Positions 29,301 through 37,150 of a stretch of 64,000 nucleotides of DNA are shown here, one piece after another; the stretch's first letter is position 1, and each line of letters starts with the position of its first letter. The translations under genes and the position numbers were made by a program. The notes under the pieces are model-generated. The model was not told the origin of the DNA and did no database searches. It saw only the letters and a list, made by a program, of their open reading frames with translations. The stretch spans positions 62,001 through 126,000 of the forward strand of contig NZ_QGTJ01000006.1 in NCBI RefSeq assembly GCF_003182095.1, read 5' to 3'. The stretch is from Plasticicumulans acidivorans (GTDB lineage: Bacteria > Pseudomonadota > Gammaproteobacteria > Competibacterales > Competibacteraceae).

Positions 29301-29496
29301 CAGCCTGCTCAAGACCCGCTCGGAGATCCACTTCGCGGTGTGGGACGCACTGAAGAACGCCGGCATCGAGATTCCGTTTCCGCAGAGCGATGTGCACGTG
29401 CGCAGCTGGCCGGCCGGCGGCGCCCCGGTCGTCGCCCCGCTGGTCGAGCGCGCCGCGCCGGAGCCGGTTACGCCGCCGCCGGCCGGGTTGGGCTGA
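26350..29496 (+). CDS. Large MscS-family mechanosensitive channel (MscK/MscM type)
   Basis: A 1048-residue inner-membrane channel that releases solutes on hypo-osmotic shock. The signal peptide (residues 1-26) ends ALAQ. A long periplasmic coiled-coil region (about 45-420) is rich in Gln/Glu/Arg heptads. About eleven membrane helices then end in the MscS pore and beta domain: GAVGVGIGLGLQGIANNFISG (pore-lining helix TM3), ERPLRSGDTVKIGGEEGEIRRIG and IIPNADVIGSAFTNWTHSDN. The length is slightly below the E. coli MscK and MscM (about 1100). It begins 95 bp after msrP and converges on the DUF815 gene. Confidence 0.92.
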   Translation: MPMHLLSTLLRLLLCGGLLIGLPALAQTSGTPADTTLAAPTVDPAKSAERIATRAQALQDARVATERQRLEVQALQSDMAWRLGELKAQPVKADQVEQARVQLSTTTLKRDDLRADQTNSEQRLKTLDQAIRDLESREQLLRNPLQPVPGGADRDALLSQVQADLTQQRAEQDLERQHLEQIKAQADVVEQRRQLDEQWFNAVQEAFRQQQTVSRQEAQIDIEASLQRAQQAATDRAAQLAEQLVRERDTLPDWRRAQLELQSQIESERAQLLGNDMHLTRIDSALAELRDAAEGQAQNFNADTLRSALDRAHELRDTLSAAAALIERKLKLYAERQQLLEKQPLSGDAAKARDDSLRLLALLQQETEQRKQRVAGAIDALDPLIARIEQQYRDGLRRDLLERRQFPHSLDVWRTLLGQLAAVPQQIGIQIRLSVQSAVRTLFAADALVWGGLLLASALIAVGLLRVRRWASRVLERFNEGIGGPFSGQFIRIMLSLMRRNLVGLSIALLLLGVLWVGGMPQPAFGILATLVLLWHAIKAPVEVCWLLLAAPHLDPEQRRPKLFRGLAAALIGGGLVAAVTLIAHLIELQPELLDVFDRLFMIVLLTAAHASLHARALLIERVDAELRGRYWMAMLRLGTLLLPVTMLLTAAAGLSGYINLAWRMAWYLGCCVTILFIWLIARRLLVDLFAQLADYAIVRLGYGQLLTGELLRPFERLAHLLLIAGAGWLGLGVLEWTGDFAVRDWFVHQLTRPLFTIVGLSVSLYTLVAVAVTTAVVFWFAQWARAFSYRWLFGSVIDAGVRNSLSVFTQYFVVLVGVLTALNVLGIDLTAFAVFAGAVGVGIGLGLQGIANNFISGLLLLIERPLRSGDTVKIGGEEGEIRRIGMRSLTLKTFDNLEVIIPNADVIGSAFTNWTHSDNVIRTVLYFGVSYDADPHKVKVLLERVVQLHPAVLRDPPSLVLLWEFADSAVQFRVQYYVDMSRSSLLKTRSEIHFAVWDALKNAGIEIPFPQSDVHVRSWPAGGAPVVAPLVERAAPEPVTPPPAGLG

Positions 29497-29502
29497 GGGC
29501 TG

Positions 29503-30369
29503 TCAGTCCAGCGCCTGGCGGCCGACGAAGTCGCGGGCGAACTGCCAGGCGACGCGGCCGCTGCGCGAGCCACGCGTCAGCGCCCAGCGCAGGGCATCAC
29601 CGCGGGCGGTGTCGTCGAAGGGGCCGTGGTAGCCGAGTTCATGCAGCCAGTGCTGGACGACGCCGAGGTAGTCGTCCTGGCTGAACGGGCGGAATGACAG
29701 CCACACGCCGAAGCGTTCCGACAGCGACACTTTTTCCTCGACCGCCTCGCCGTGATGCAGCTCGCCCTCGACGATGCGCGCATCGCGGTTCTCGCTCATG
29801 TATTCGGGCAGCAGGTGGCGGCGGTTGGAGGTGGCGACGATCAGAATGTTCTCCGGCGGCGCGGCGACCGAGCCGTCGAGAACGGCCTTGAGCGCCTTGT
29901 AGCTGGCATCGTCGGCTTCAAAGGAAAGATCGTCGCAGAAAATCATGAAGCGCTCCGGGCGCTCGACCAGCGTATCGACGATGTCCGGCAGCTCGTGCAG
30001 ATCGTGGGCTTCGACCTCGATCAGGCGCAGGCCGTCGGCCGCGAACTCGTTGAGCAGGGCTTTGACCAGCGAGGACTTGCCGGTGCCGCGCGAGCCCCAC
30101 AGCAGCGCGTGGTTGGCCGGACGGCCGGCGACGAACTGACGCACGTTGCGTTCGAGCGTCGCCTTCTGGCGGTCGATGCACTGCAGGTCGTCGAGCTTCA
30201 GGCGGTGCGGACGCAGGACCGGTTCGAGCACACCGCGCTGGTGAAACTTGCGCCAGCGCGCCGCGATGTGCTGTGACCAGTCGACGCTCGGAGCGGGCGG
30301 CGGCAGCAGGGGTTCGAGGCGATCGAGCAGGGCGTCGAGGCGGGCGATGAAGCTCGGGGACAGACTCAT
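29503..30369 (-). CDS. DUF815-family AAA+ ATPase
   Basis: A 288-residue ATP-binding protein of the DUF815 family. Walker A is LLWGSRGTGKSSLVKALL and Walker B RFMIFCDDLSFEADD, followed by the sensor-like ILIVATSNRRHLLPEYM. The N-terminal LKLDDLQCIDRQKATLERNVRQF and the C-terminal WALTRGSRSGRVAWQFARDF are also family blocks. No biochemical role is established for the family. It is 6 bp from the convergent channel gene. Confidence 0.87.
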   Translation of the reverse strand: MSLSPSFIARLDALLDRLEPLLPPPAPSVDWSQHIAARWRKFHQRGVLEPVLRPHRLKLDDLQCIDRQKATLERNVRQFVAGRPANHALLWGSRGTGKSSLVKALLNEFAADGLRLIEVEAHDLHELPDIVDTLVERPERFMIFCDDLSFEADDASYKALKAVLDGSVAAPPENILIVATSNRRHLLPEYMSENRDARIVEGELHHGEAVEEKVSLSERFGVWLSFRPFSQDDYLGVVQHWLHELGYHGPFDDTARGDALRWALTRGSRSGRVAWQFARDFVGRQALD

Positions 30370-30679
30370 GGCAGGCTCCGTACCGGTAAAAATGGGGCGC
30401 GACAGGGGCGGACCACCCTACGCCGCGCCCCGCGTCGCGACAATGGCAGGACGGCCTGCTCCTTGCTTGCCTGTCAATCGGACTCGGCGACCGGGGCGTT
30501 CTCCTTTACTCTAGGCGACATCGAACCGTGCGGGAGGCATGGCAGCGAGTCGACGCCGGGCTGTCGGGGACCGGGCGTGGCATCGCGGGGGACGTTCAGC
30601 GGTGACAGCGGCAAGAAGCCGTGCGGCCGCGGGCGGCGTTGGCCAGAGAGGAGGGGGCCGTGCGGCGAGGACAGCGGGG
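30370..30679. other. Intergenic region upstream of the TpsB cluster
   Basis: This 310-bp divergent region separates the DUF815 gene from the TpsB gene and should hold the promoters of both. I found no clear Crp-type palindrome or strong sigma-70 pair. An open frame runs through it into the TpsB gene from 30539, but its arginine/glycine-rich translation is not signal-like. Confidence 0.5.
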
Positions 30680-32251
30680 ATGGGGAGGTGGTTGCGGACC
30701 GGGTTCTGCCTGGGAGCGCTGTGGTGGCAGTTGACGGTGCTGGCGGTGGCGGCCGATGCCGGTGGCAGGGTCTGGGTCGAGCGCATCGATCTGCATGGCA
30801 ACCAGGTATTCGATGACGAGGAACTGCAGCGGGCGGTGGCCAGGCGCTGGGCGCAGCGCTGGCTCGCGGCGGAAGACATCGAAGCCCTGCGCCAGGCCCT
30901 GACACGCTATTACGTCGATCACGGCTACGTGAATTCCGGGGCTCAGCTGCCGCAGCAGGATCTGAGCGGCGGCGTGCTGCGCGTCGACATCGTCGAGGGG
31001 CGGCTCAGTACGGTGCAGGTGCACGGTAATTCGCTGTTCGATGAAGACTGGCTGGTCGCGCGCGTGCTGCCGGACACGCAAAAACCCCTGCAGCTCGCCG
31101 AGCTGCAGCGGCGTTTGCTGCTGCTGCAGGAAGACCCGCTGCTGCGCCGCGTCGACGGCCGCGTGCTGCCGGGGACGCAGGCTGGCGATGCCCGTCTCGA
31201 TCTCGGCGTCGAGGAAGTCTCGCCCTACTGGTTCGCCGCCACTTACGGCAACGATCGTTCTCCGGGCGTCGGGGCGCGGCATTTCACCCTCAGCGCTGGC
31301 ATGCGCAGCCTCAGCGGCCGCGGCGACGCACTGTACCTGCAGGGTACGCCAGGCGATGCCCACGACGGTGCCGCCGCCTATACGCTGCCGCTCAGCCCGG
31401 ATGGCCTGCGCTTCGGCCTCAGTGCGCAGCGGTCCGACGATGATCTGGTCGAAGCGCCGTTCGATGAGCTCGACATCCGTACCGAGACCAATACCCTCGG
31501 CGCGTCACTGGCGCTGCCGGTGTGGCGCGAGCCCGGATCGAGCCTCGAATTCGGGCTCAGCCTCGAACGCGAGCACAGCGAGAGCACGCTCGACGGCGAG
31601 CCGTTTTCCTTCTCACCGGGCGAGGAGGACGGTCGCAGCACCGTGACCGTACTGCGCGTGACGCAGGACTGGCTGCAGCGCAGCAGCACGCGCGTGCTGG
31701 CTGCACATTCGGCACTGAGTTTTGGGCTCAGCGCCTTCGGCGCGACCGTGCACGACGACGCGCCGGACAGCCGTTTCACCAGCTGGCTGGGGCAGTTCCA
31801 GTGGGTACAGCGACATAGCAGCGATCTGCAGTGGCTGCTGCGCGCGCAGACGCAGCTCGCCTCGCAGGCGCTGCTGCCACAGGAGAAGTTCGGTATCGGC
31901 GGCCTGTACAGCGTGCGCGGTTTTCGTGAGAACCTGCTGGTGCGCGATAACGGTGCTTTCGCCTCGCTGGAAGGCCGTATTGCACTCGGTCGCTTCAGCT
32001 TCACCGACACACCGCCGGATGATGAGACCGGGCGCCTGTGGCTGGCGCCGTTCGTCGACTGGGGGCGCGGCTGGAACAAGGACAGTCCGGGAGAAACCCT
32101 GTCTTCCGTCGGCATCGGCCTGCGCTGGCAGCCGGTCAAGGTGCTCAACCTGCAGGTCTACAAGGGATGGCCGCTGCAGGGGCCACGGCATGTCGGCGAT
32201 GATCTGCAGGATCGCGGCATTCATTTTCAGGTCGGCCTGCTGCTCGACTGA
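30680..32251 (+). CDS. Two-partner secretion outer-membrane transporter (TpsB, ShlB/FhaC/HecB family)
   Basis: A 523-residue Omp85-superfamily translocator. The signal peptide (MGRWLRTGFCLGALWW, ending VAADA) is followed by POTRA domains (about residues 30-190: VERIDLHGNQVFDDEELQ and LRVDIVEGRLSTVQVHGN) and a 16-strand barrel. The lid-lock motif VRGF is at residues 412-415 in GLYSVRGFREN. The C-terminus ends with a hydrophobic strand. The ATG at 30680 has GAGG nine bases upstream and starts a proper signal peptide, unlike the longer frame from 30539. TpsB proteins normally export a large TpsA protein encoded next to them. None is present here; the next genes are a Crp-type regulator and a CHAT protein. 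Confidence 0.9.
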   Translation: MGRWLRTGFCLGALWWQLTVLAVAADAGGRVWVERIDLHGNQVFDDEELQRAVARRWAQRWLAAEDIEALRQALTRYYVDHGYVNSGAQLPQQDLSGGVLRVDIVEGRLSTVQVHGNSLFDEDWLVARVLPDTQKPLQLAELQRRLLLLQEDPLLRRVDGRVLPGTQAGDARLDLGVEEVSPYWFAATYGNDRSPGVGARHFTLSAGMRSLSGRGDALYLQGTPGDAHDGAAAYTLPLSPDGLRFGLSAQRSDDDLVEAPFDELDIRTETNTLGASLALPVWREPGSSLEFGLSLEREHSESTLDGEPFSFSPGEEDGRSTVTVLRVTQDWLQRSSTRVLAAHSALSFGLSAFGATVHDDAPDSRFTSWLGQFQWVQRHSSDLQWLLRAQTQLASQALLPQEKFGIGGLYSVRGFRENLLVRDNGAFASLEGRIALGRFSFTDTPPDDETGRLWLAPFVDWGRGWNKDSPGETLSSVGIGLRWQPVKVLNLQVYKGWPLQGPRHVGDDLQDRGIHFQVGLLLD

Positions 32252-32291
32252 GTGCAGCAGGTCGTGATGTTTTGCATGGGAGGCGCAGTCC

Positions 32292-32990
32292 ATGAGTTTC
32301 AATGCCGATCCGGTCGAGTTGCTCGGTAGCAGTCCGTTGTTCGCCGACCTCGCCGGCGCGGAGTTGGTGCAGCTGGCTGCGCTCGCACATCGGCGCAGCG
32401 TCAAGCCGCGTGAAACGATCTGCCGCAAGGGCGCACCCGGCGGGCAGATGTTCGCCGTGCTGCGCGGCCGGCTGAAGGTGACCACGGTATCGAGCGAGGG
32501 GCGTGAAGCGATCCTCGCCCTGCTCAGCACCGGTGATCTGTTCGGCGAAGTGTCGCTGCTCGACGGCGCGCCGCGCAGCGCCAATGTCATCGCCGTCACC
32601 TCCGGTGAACTGCTGGTGCTCGAACGCGCCGACATGCTCGCGTTTCTTGAAGGTCAGCCGCCGGTCAGCCAGAAGCTGATGCTGGCGCTGTGCCGGCGTC
32701 TGCGCAGCACGGACGCGCTGATCGAGGATCTGCTGTTCCGGCCGCTGACCTCGCGTCTGGCGCGGCGTCTGCTCGAACTGGGGCGCGAGCACGGTCAGGC
32801 GCACCCGCGCGGTGTGCGCATCACCCTGCGCCTGTCGCAGGAAGAGCTGGGGCAGCTGTCCGGCAGCTCGCGCGAAAGCGTCAATCGCCAGCTCGCGCAG
32901 TGGGACAACGCCGGCGTCGTCACCAACGAAGGCGGACATCTGCTGCTGCTCGATCTGAACACGCTGCAGGAACTGGCAAACAAATCCTGA
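32292..32990 (+). CDS. Crp/Fnr-family transcriptional regulator
   Basis: A 232-residue cyclic-nucleotide-type regulator. The cNMP-binding beta-barrel contains FGEVSLLDGAPRSANV (residues 84-99). Glu86 and the Arg95-Ser96 pair are the residues that hold ribose and phosphate in CRP, so cAMP binding is plausible. No Fnr-type cysteine cluster is present. The helix-turn-helix is LSQEELGQLSGSSRESVNRQL (about 181-201). It lies 40 bp after the TpsB gene and 159 bp before the CHAT gene. An adenylyl cyclase encoded two genes downstream is the natural source of its ligand. Confidence 0.92.
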   Translation: MSFNADPVELLGSSPLFADLAGAELVQLAALAHRRSVKPRETICRKGAPGGQMFAVLRGRLKVTTVSSEGREAILALLSTGDLFGEVSLLDGAPRSANVIAVTSGELLVLERADMLAFLEGQPPVSQKLMLALCRRLRSTDALIEDLLFRPLTSRLARRLLELGREHGQAHPRGVRITLRLSQEELGQLSGSSRESVNRQLAQWDNAGVVTNEGGHLLLLDLNTLQELANKS

Positions 32991-33149
32991 ACTCCCCGCT
33001 GTGAGCCCGCGCATTGCGTGTCGGGCGCGCGAGCCGGAGGGTGAACAGGTGAGGCCCGTGGCGTAGCCGTTCCGTGACGCCGGCCGTGCGCACGCCGGCT
33101 GCGGTGCCGACTCACGGGGAATCCACGGCGGGCAAGCAAGGGAAACGGC

Positions 33150-35225
33150 ATGGAAATCGGGAACGCAGCGCAATGGTGCCGCCGCTTTCTGCTGCTGGTG
33201 TGGTGTGGCTGTTGCACCGTCGCCGGCGCGCAGGAATCGGTCGATGCCCTGATGGCGGCCGGACGTTACGCCGAGGCGATCCCCCGGCTGCAGGCGCAGC
33301 TGGAAACCGCCACGGATACGGCCACCCGGGTGCGCATGCTGGTGGCGCTCGGCGAGGCGCAGACACAGTACGGTGATGCCAGCGCTGCCGAGCACAGCTG
33401 GACGCAGGCCCTGCGCCTGGACCCGTCGCCCGCCACCCATGCTGCGGTACGTCTGGTGCAGGGCAACGGCAAGCTCGCCAGCCATGATCGCGAGGGCGCG
33501 ATCGCCGATTATCGTGACGCCGTGCGCAACGCCGATGCCGCCGCTGATGCGCTGCTCGGTGCGCGCGCGCGGATCAACCTCGCGCGCCTGGTGACCGGCG
33601 GGGCCGACACGCTGCTGCGTCAGGCCGAGAGCCGGCTCGACGGCCTCGCGGATACATCGGCCGTCGTCATGAGCCGTCTCGCTATCGGCATCCGCTGGCT
33701 GGCGCTGTCGGCTGCCGGCCGCGCTGAGCGTACCTTCAAGACCGCCGAGGCCCAGGCCACCCGGCTCGGCGATGCTCGTCTGGGCTGTTACGCGCAGGGT
33801 TACCTCGGCGCGGCGCTGGCGGCGCGGGGGCAGCGGACTGCGGCGCTGACGGCGACCCGTCGCGCCCTGGCCACGGCCAGCCAGCTGGCGGCGCCGGAGC
33901 TGCTGTATCGCTGGCAGTGGCAGCTCGGCCGCCTGCTCGCCGAGCAGGGCGAGCGCTCGGCGGCCATCGAGGTCTATCGCCAGGCGGTGGCGCAGCTGCA
34001 GGTGCTGCGCGGCGAGCTGGCGGCCAACCCCGGTCAACCGGATCGTCTCTATGAGAGCCTGGGGCCGGTCTACTTCGGGCTCGCCGATCTGCTGTTGCAG
34101 CGGGCGGCGGACAGTGGCGAGCGCGGTGAGCAGGATCGGCGCGAGGCGCGGGATCTGATCGAGCAACTGCGCGCGGCCGAGCTGCGCGATTACTTCGGCG
34201 ATGAGTGTGTCACGACCTTTCAGACACGCATCACGCCGGTCGGCGGTGATCAGCACACGGCAATCATCTATCCGATCCTGCTGCCCGATCGCCTGGAGAT
34301 GCTGGTTGGACGTGGCGACGCGCTGCGCCAGGTGACGCTGCCGATCACTCGCCGCGCACTCACCGAAGAAGTCGATGCGCTGCGTCGTCTGCTGGAAAAG
34401 CGCTCGACCAACGAATATCTGCCGCTGGCCCAGCGTCTCTACGACCGTCTGCTGCGCCCGCTCGAAGCCCTGTTGGACGGTGCCGATACGCTGGTGTTCG
34501 TGCCGGACGGGGCACTGCGCACGATTCCGCTCGGCGCTCTGCATGACGGGCAGCGTTTCGTTATCGAGCGCTGGGTGGTGGCGGTTACCCCCGGACTCAA
34601 GCTGACTGATGCCCGGCCGCTGCAACGCAAGAATCTGCAGGCGCTGGTGGTCGGCGTCAGTGCGCCGGTGCAGGGGCTGTCAGCGCTGCCGGCGGTGCGT
34701 GCCGAGGTCGACGGCGTGCGCGCCGTGTTCGACGGCGAGCTGCTGCTCGATGAGGACTTCAGCGCCGAGCGGTTTTCGCAGGCACTGCGCCGGCAACCCT
34801 ACGCGATCGTGCATATCGCTTCGCATGGCAGTTTCGGCAGTGACCCGCGCCGGACCTGGCTGCTGACCTGGGACCGGCGCCTTGATCTCGACCACATCGA
34901 GCAGGACATCGGCGTCGGCCGTTACCGCGACGAGCCGCTGGAGCTGCTGACGCTCAGCGCCTGCGAAACCGCCGCCGGTGACGAGCGTGCCGCGCTCGGT
35001 CTGGCCGGGGTGGCGCTGAAGGCCGGCGCGCGCAGCGCGCTCGCCACGCTCTGGCAGGTCGATGACCGCGCCACCGAACAGTTGGTGACGCATTTCTACC
35101 AGGCTCTGCGCACGCAGGGTAAAGCCGCGGCGCTGCGCAGCGCGCAGCTCGCGCTGCTGGCCGAGCGGCGTTATCACCACCCGGGATTCTGGGCGCCGTT
35201 CCTGCTCATCGGGAACTGGCAATGA
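33150..35225 (+). CDS. Exported TPR-CHAT domain protein (caspase-fold peptidase-like)
   Basis: A 691-residue protein with a signal peptide (residues 1-28, ending VAGAQ), so it should work in the periplasm or beyond. Residues 30-330 are TPR-like helical repeats. The C-terminal CHAT domain has the clan-CD dyad intact: His559 in IVHIASHGSFG and Cys605 in LTLSACETAAG, 46 residues apart. The final GARSALATLWQVDDRAT block is typical of CHAT proteins. Known members include peptidases; target and activation are unknown here. Its stop overlaps the start of the cyclase gene by 4 bp. Confidence 0.9.
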   Translation: MEIGNAAQWCRRFLLLVWCGCCTVAGAQESVDALMAAGRYAEAIPRLQAQLETATDTATRVRMLVALGEAQTQYGDASAAEHSWTQALRLDPSPATHAAVRLVQGNGKLASHDREGAIADYRDAVRNADAAADALLGARARINLARLVTGGADTLLRQAESRLDGLADTSAVVMSRLAIGIRWLALSAAGRAERTFKTAEAQATRLGDARLGCYAQGYLGAALAARGQRTAALTATRRALATASQLAAPELLYRWQWQLGRLLAEQGERSAAIEVYRQAVAQLQVLRGELAANPGQPDRLYESLGPVYFGLADLLLQRAADSGERGEQDRREARDLIEQLRAAELRDYFGDECVTTFQTRITPVGGDQHTAIIYPILLPDRLEMLVGRGDALRQVTLPITRRALTEEVDALRRLLEKRSTNEYLPLAQRLYDRLLRPLEALLDGADTLVFVPDGALRTIPLGALHDGQRFVIERWVVAVTPGLKLTDARPLQRKNLQALVVGVSAPVQGLSALPAVRAEVDGVRAVFDGELLLDEDFSAERFSQALRRQPYAIVHIASHGSFGSDPRRTWLLTWDRRLDLDHIEQDIGVGRYRDEPLELLTLSACETAAGDERAALGLAGVALKAGARSALATLWQVDDRATEQLVTHFYQALRTQGKAAALRSAQLALLAERRYHHPGFWAPFLLIGNWQ

Positions 35226-37150
35226 TGATCGGGCGGGCTGCAACCACGTTGCCGAGCTTCGCGGCGACGCTGGCCTGGGGATTGGTGGTGGCGCTGCTGC
35301 TCGGCCTGCTGCGCTATTTCGGCCTGCTGCAGGGTATGGAGCTCGCGGCCTACGATCTGGCTTTACAGCAGCATCTGAAGCCGGCGGCGAGCGCGCAACC
35401 CGTCGTGCTGATCGGTGCCACCGAGGGCGAGCTGGGGCGTTATGGTTGGCCGCTGAGCGATGCCCTGCTGACGCAGCTGCTCGATCGACTGCTTGCCGCC
35501 GGCGCGCAGACCATCGGCGTCGATCTCTACCGCGATCATCCGCTGGCGCCCGGTGAAGCGCAGTTCGAGCGTCTGCTGACCGAGCATTCACAGGTGTTCG
35601 CGATCATGAAGTTCGGCAAGCCGGGTGCATCCGGTGTGGCGCCGCCGCCGGTGCTCGCCGGCACGCCGCGCGTGGGTTTCAGTGATGTTCCGCTCGATGA
35701 CGACGGTCGCGTGCGGCGCGCACTGTTGTTCATGCACGATCCGGAAGGCCGCCTGTACTCGGGATTCGGACTGCGCCTGGCGCTGCACTGGCTGGCTCAT
35801 CAGCCGCGCATTTTTCCGCAGGCTGATCCGCTCGATGGCAGCCTGCGGCTCGGTCCGACCGCACTGCGTCCGCTGGATATCGACGCCGGCCCCTATGCGC
35901 GCAACGATCCGCGCGGCTATCAGATGCTGCTCGACTTTGCCGATGGCGAGCTGCCGCGTTATTCACTGGCCGACGTGCTCGACGGGCGGGTGGATGCCAG
36001 CGCGTTCGCCGGGCGCGTCGTCATCGTTGGTGTCGTTGCCGCCAGCGTTAAGGATGTCTTCGACACGCCGGTCGATACGCGCATGGCTGGTATCGAGCTG
36101 CACGGGCGTATCGTCAGCCAGCTGCTGCGCAGCGGCCTCGGCGAGATGCGGCCGTTGCGCTCGCTGCCACTGGCGGCGCAGTTCGGCTGGATCGCCCTGT
36201 GGGCGCTGCCGGCGGCGCTGCTGGCCCTGCGCTGTCGCCCGGCGGCTGTGTTCTATCCGCTGCTGTTCGCCGGCCTGCTGCTGGTGGCCGCCGCGGCCGC
36301 CGTTGCCTGGATGCGGGGCTGGTGGCTGCCGGCGCTGCCGGCGGCACTCGGCTGGCTGCTCGCCGGGCTCGGCGTGCGCATCTGGCTGGCGCGCCAGCAG
36401 CTGATCGAGCGCCGGGCGCTGATGCGTCTGTTCGCCCGCCATGTGTCGCCGGCGGTCGCCGACATGATCTGGCGCGAGCGCGAGAGTTTTCTTGAGGGGG
36501 GCCGCATGCGCCCGCGCGCACTGCAGGCGAGCGTGTTGTTTGCTGATCTGTGCGAGTTCACGCCGCTGGCCGAGCAGCTGTCGCCGGACGAAGTGTTCGA
36601 GTGGCTGGATTACCACCTGCAGGCGCTCGGCAATGCCCTGCTGGCGCACGGTGGCATGATCGACAAGTACATCGGCGATGCGGTGATGGGCGTATTCGGT
36701 CCGCCGCAGTCTCATCAGGAACATCACGAGCGGGTCGCCGATGCGCGTGCCGCCGTCGACAGCGCGCTCGAAATGCGTCGTTTGCTCGACCAGCTCAACA
36801 ATTATTGGGGCCAGCGGGGCCGAAGACCGAGCCGTTTGCGCATCGGCATACATTCAGGACCGGTGGTTGCTGGTAATCTCGGCAGTGACGAGCGCCTGGA
36901 GTACACCGTGCTCGGCGATACGGTGAACATTGCGGCACGCCTGGAAGCGTATCCCTGGCAGGAGGGCAGCGTGCCGGAACCCTGTCGGATTCTGATCAGC
37001 GAATCGACGCGGCGTCTGATCGGAGAGGATTATCGCGTCGAAGCGGTCGGCACGGTCAGACTGAAGGGACGTCGGGCCGAGCTGACCGTCTATCGGGTGC
37101 TCGATACCTGCGAGGTGCAGCGCCTGTCGCTGGAGAGCGCAACATCATGA
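35222..37150 (+). CDS. CHASE2-domain class III adenylyl cyclase
   Basis: A 642-residue membrane cyclase. One N-terminal helix (about 15-37) leads to an extracytoplasmic CHASE2 sensor (about 40-290: GRYGWPLSDALLTQLLDRLLAAGAQTIGVDLYRD). Three helices (about 305-395) and the cyclase domain (about 435-625) follow. Metal-binding aspartates are Asp442 (VLFADLCEFT) and Asp486 (KYIGDAVMGVFG). The base-specifying pair is Lys482 and Thr562 (YTVLGDTVN), the Lys/Thr form seen in CyaB1-type adenylyl cyclases. The product should therefore be cAMP. It is translationally coupled to both the CHAT gene and the DUF928 gene. Confidence 0.92.
   Translation: MMIGRAATTLPSFAATLAWGLVVALLLGLLRYFGLLQGMELAAYDLALQQHLKPAASAQPVVLIGATEGELGRYGWPLSDALLTQLLDRLLAAGAQTIGVDLYRDHPLAPGEAQFERLLTEHSQVFAIMKFGKPGASGVAPPPVLAGTPRVGFSDVPLDDDGRVRRALLFMHDPEGRLYSGFGLRLALHWLAHQPRIFPQADPLDGSLRLGPTALRPLDIDAGPYARNDPRGYQMLLDFADGELPRYSLADVLDGRVDASAFAGRVVIVGVVAASVKDVFDTPVDTRMAGIELHGRIVSQLLRSGLGEMRPLRSLPLAAQFGWIALWALPAALLALRCRPAAVFYPLLFAGLLLVAAAAAVAWMRGWWLPALPAALGWLLAGLGVRIWLARQQLIERRALMRLFARHVSPAVADMIWRERESFLEGGRMRPRALQASVLFADLCEFTPLAEQLSPDEVFEWLDYHLQALGNALLAHGGMIDKYIGDAVMGVFGPPQSHQEHHERVADARAAVDSALEMRRLLDQLNNYWGQRGRRPSRLRIGIHSGPVVAGNLGSDERLEYTVLGDTVNIAARLEAYPWQEGSVPEPCRILISESTRRLIGEDYRVEAVGTVRLKGRRAELTVYRVLDTCEVQRLSLESATS

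Noticed and set aside
30680-32251. BamA/TamA instead of TpsB
   Set aside because: Only a short POTRA region precedes the barrel, and the VRGF context and length fit ShlB/FhaC transporters.
32145-34625. 826-codon open frame antisense to the TpsB, Crp and CHAT genes
   Set aside because: It lies opposite three well-supported genes, has no family motifs and is rich in Gln/Arg/Ala as expected for the shadow of GC-rich coding DNA.
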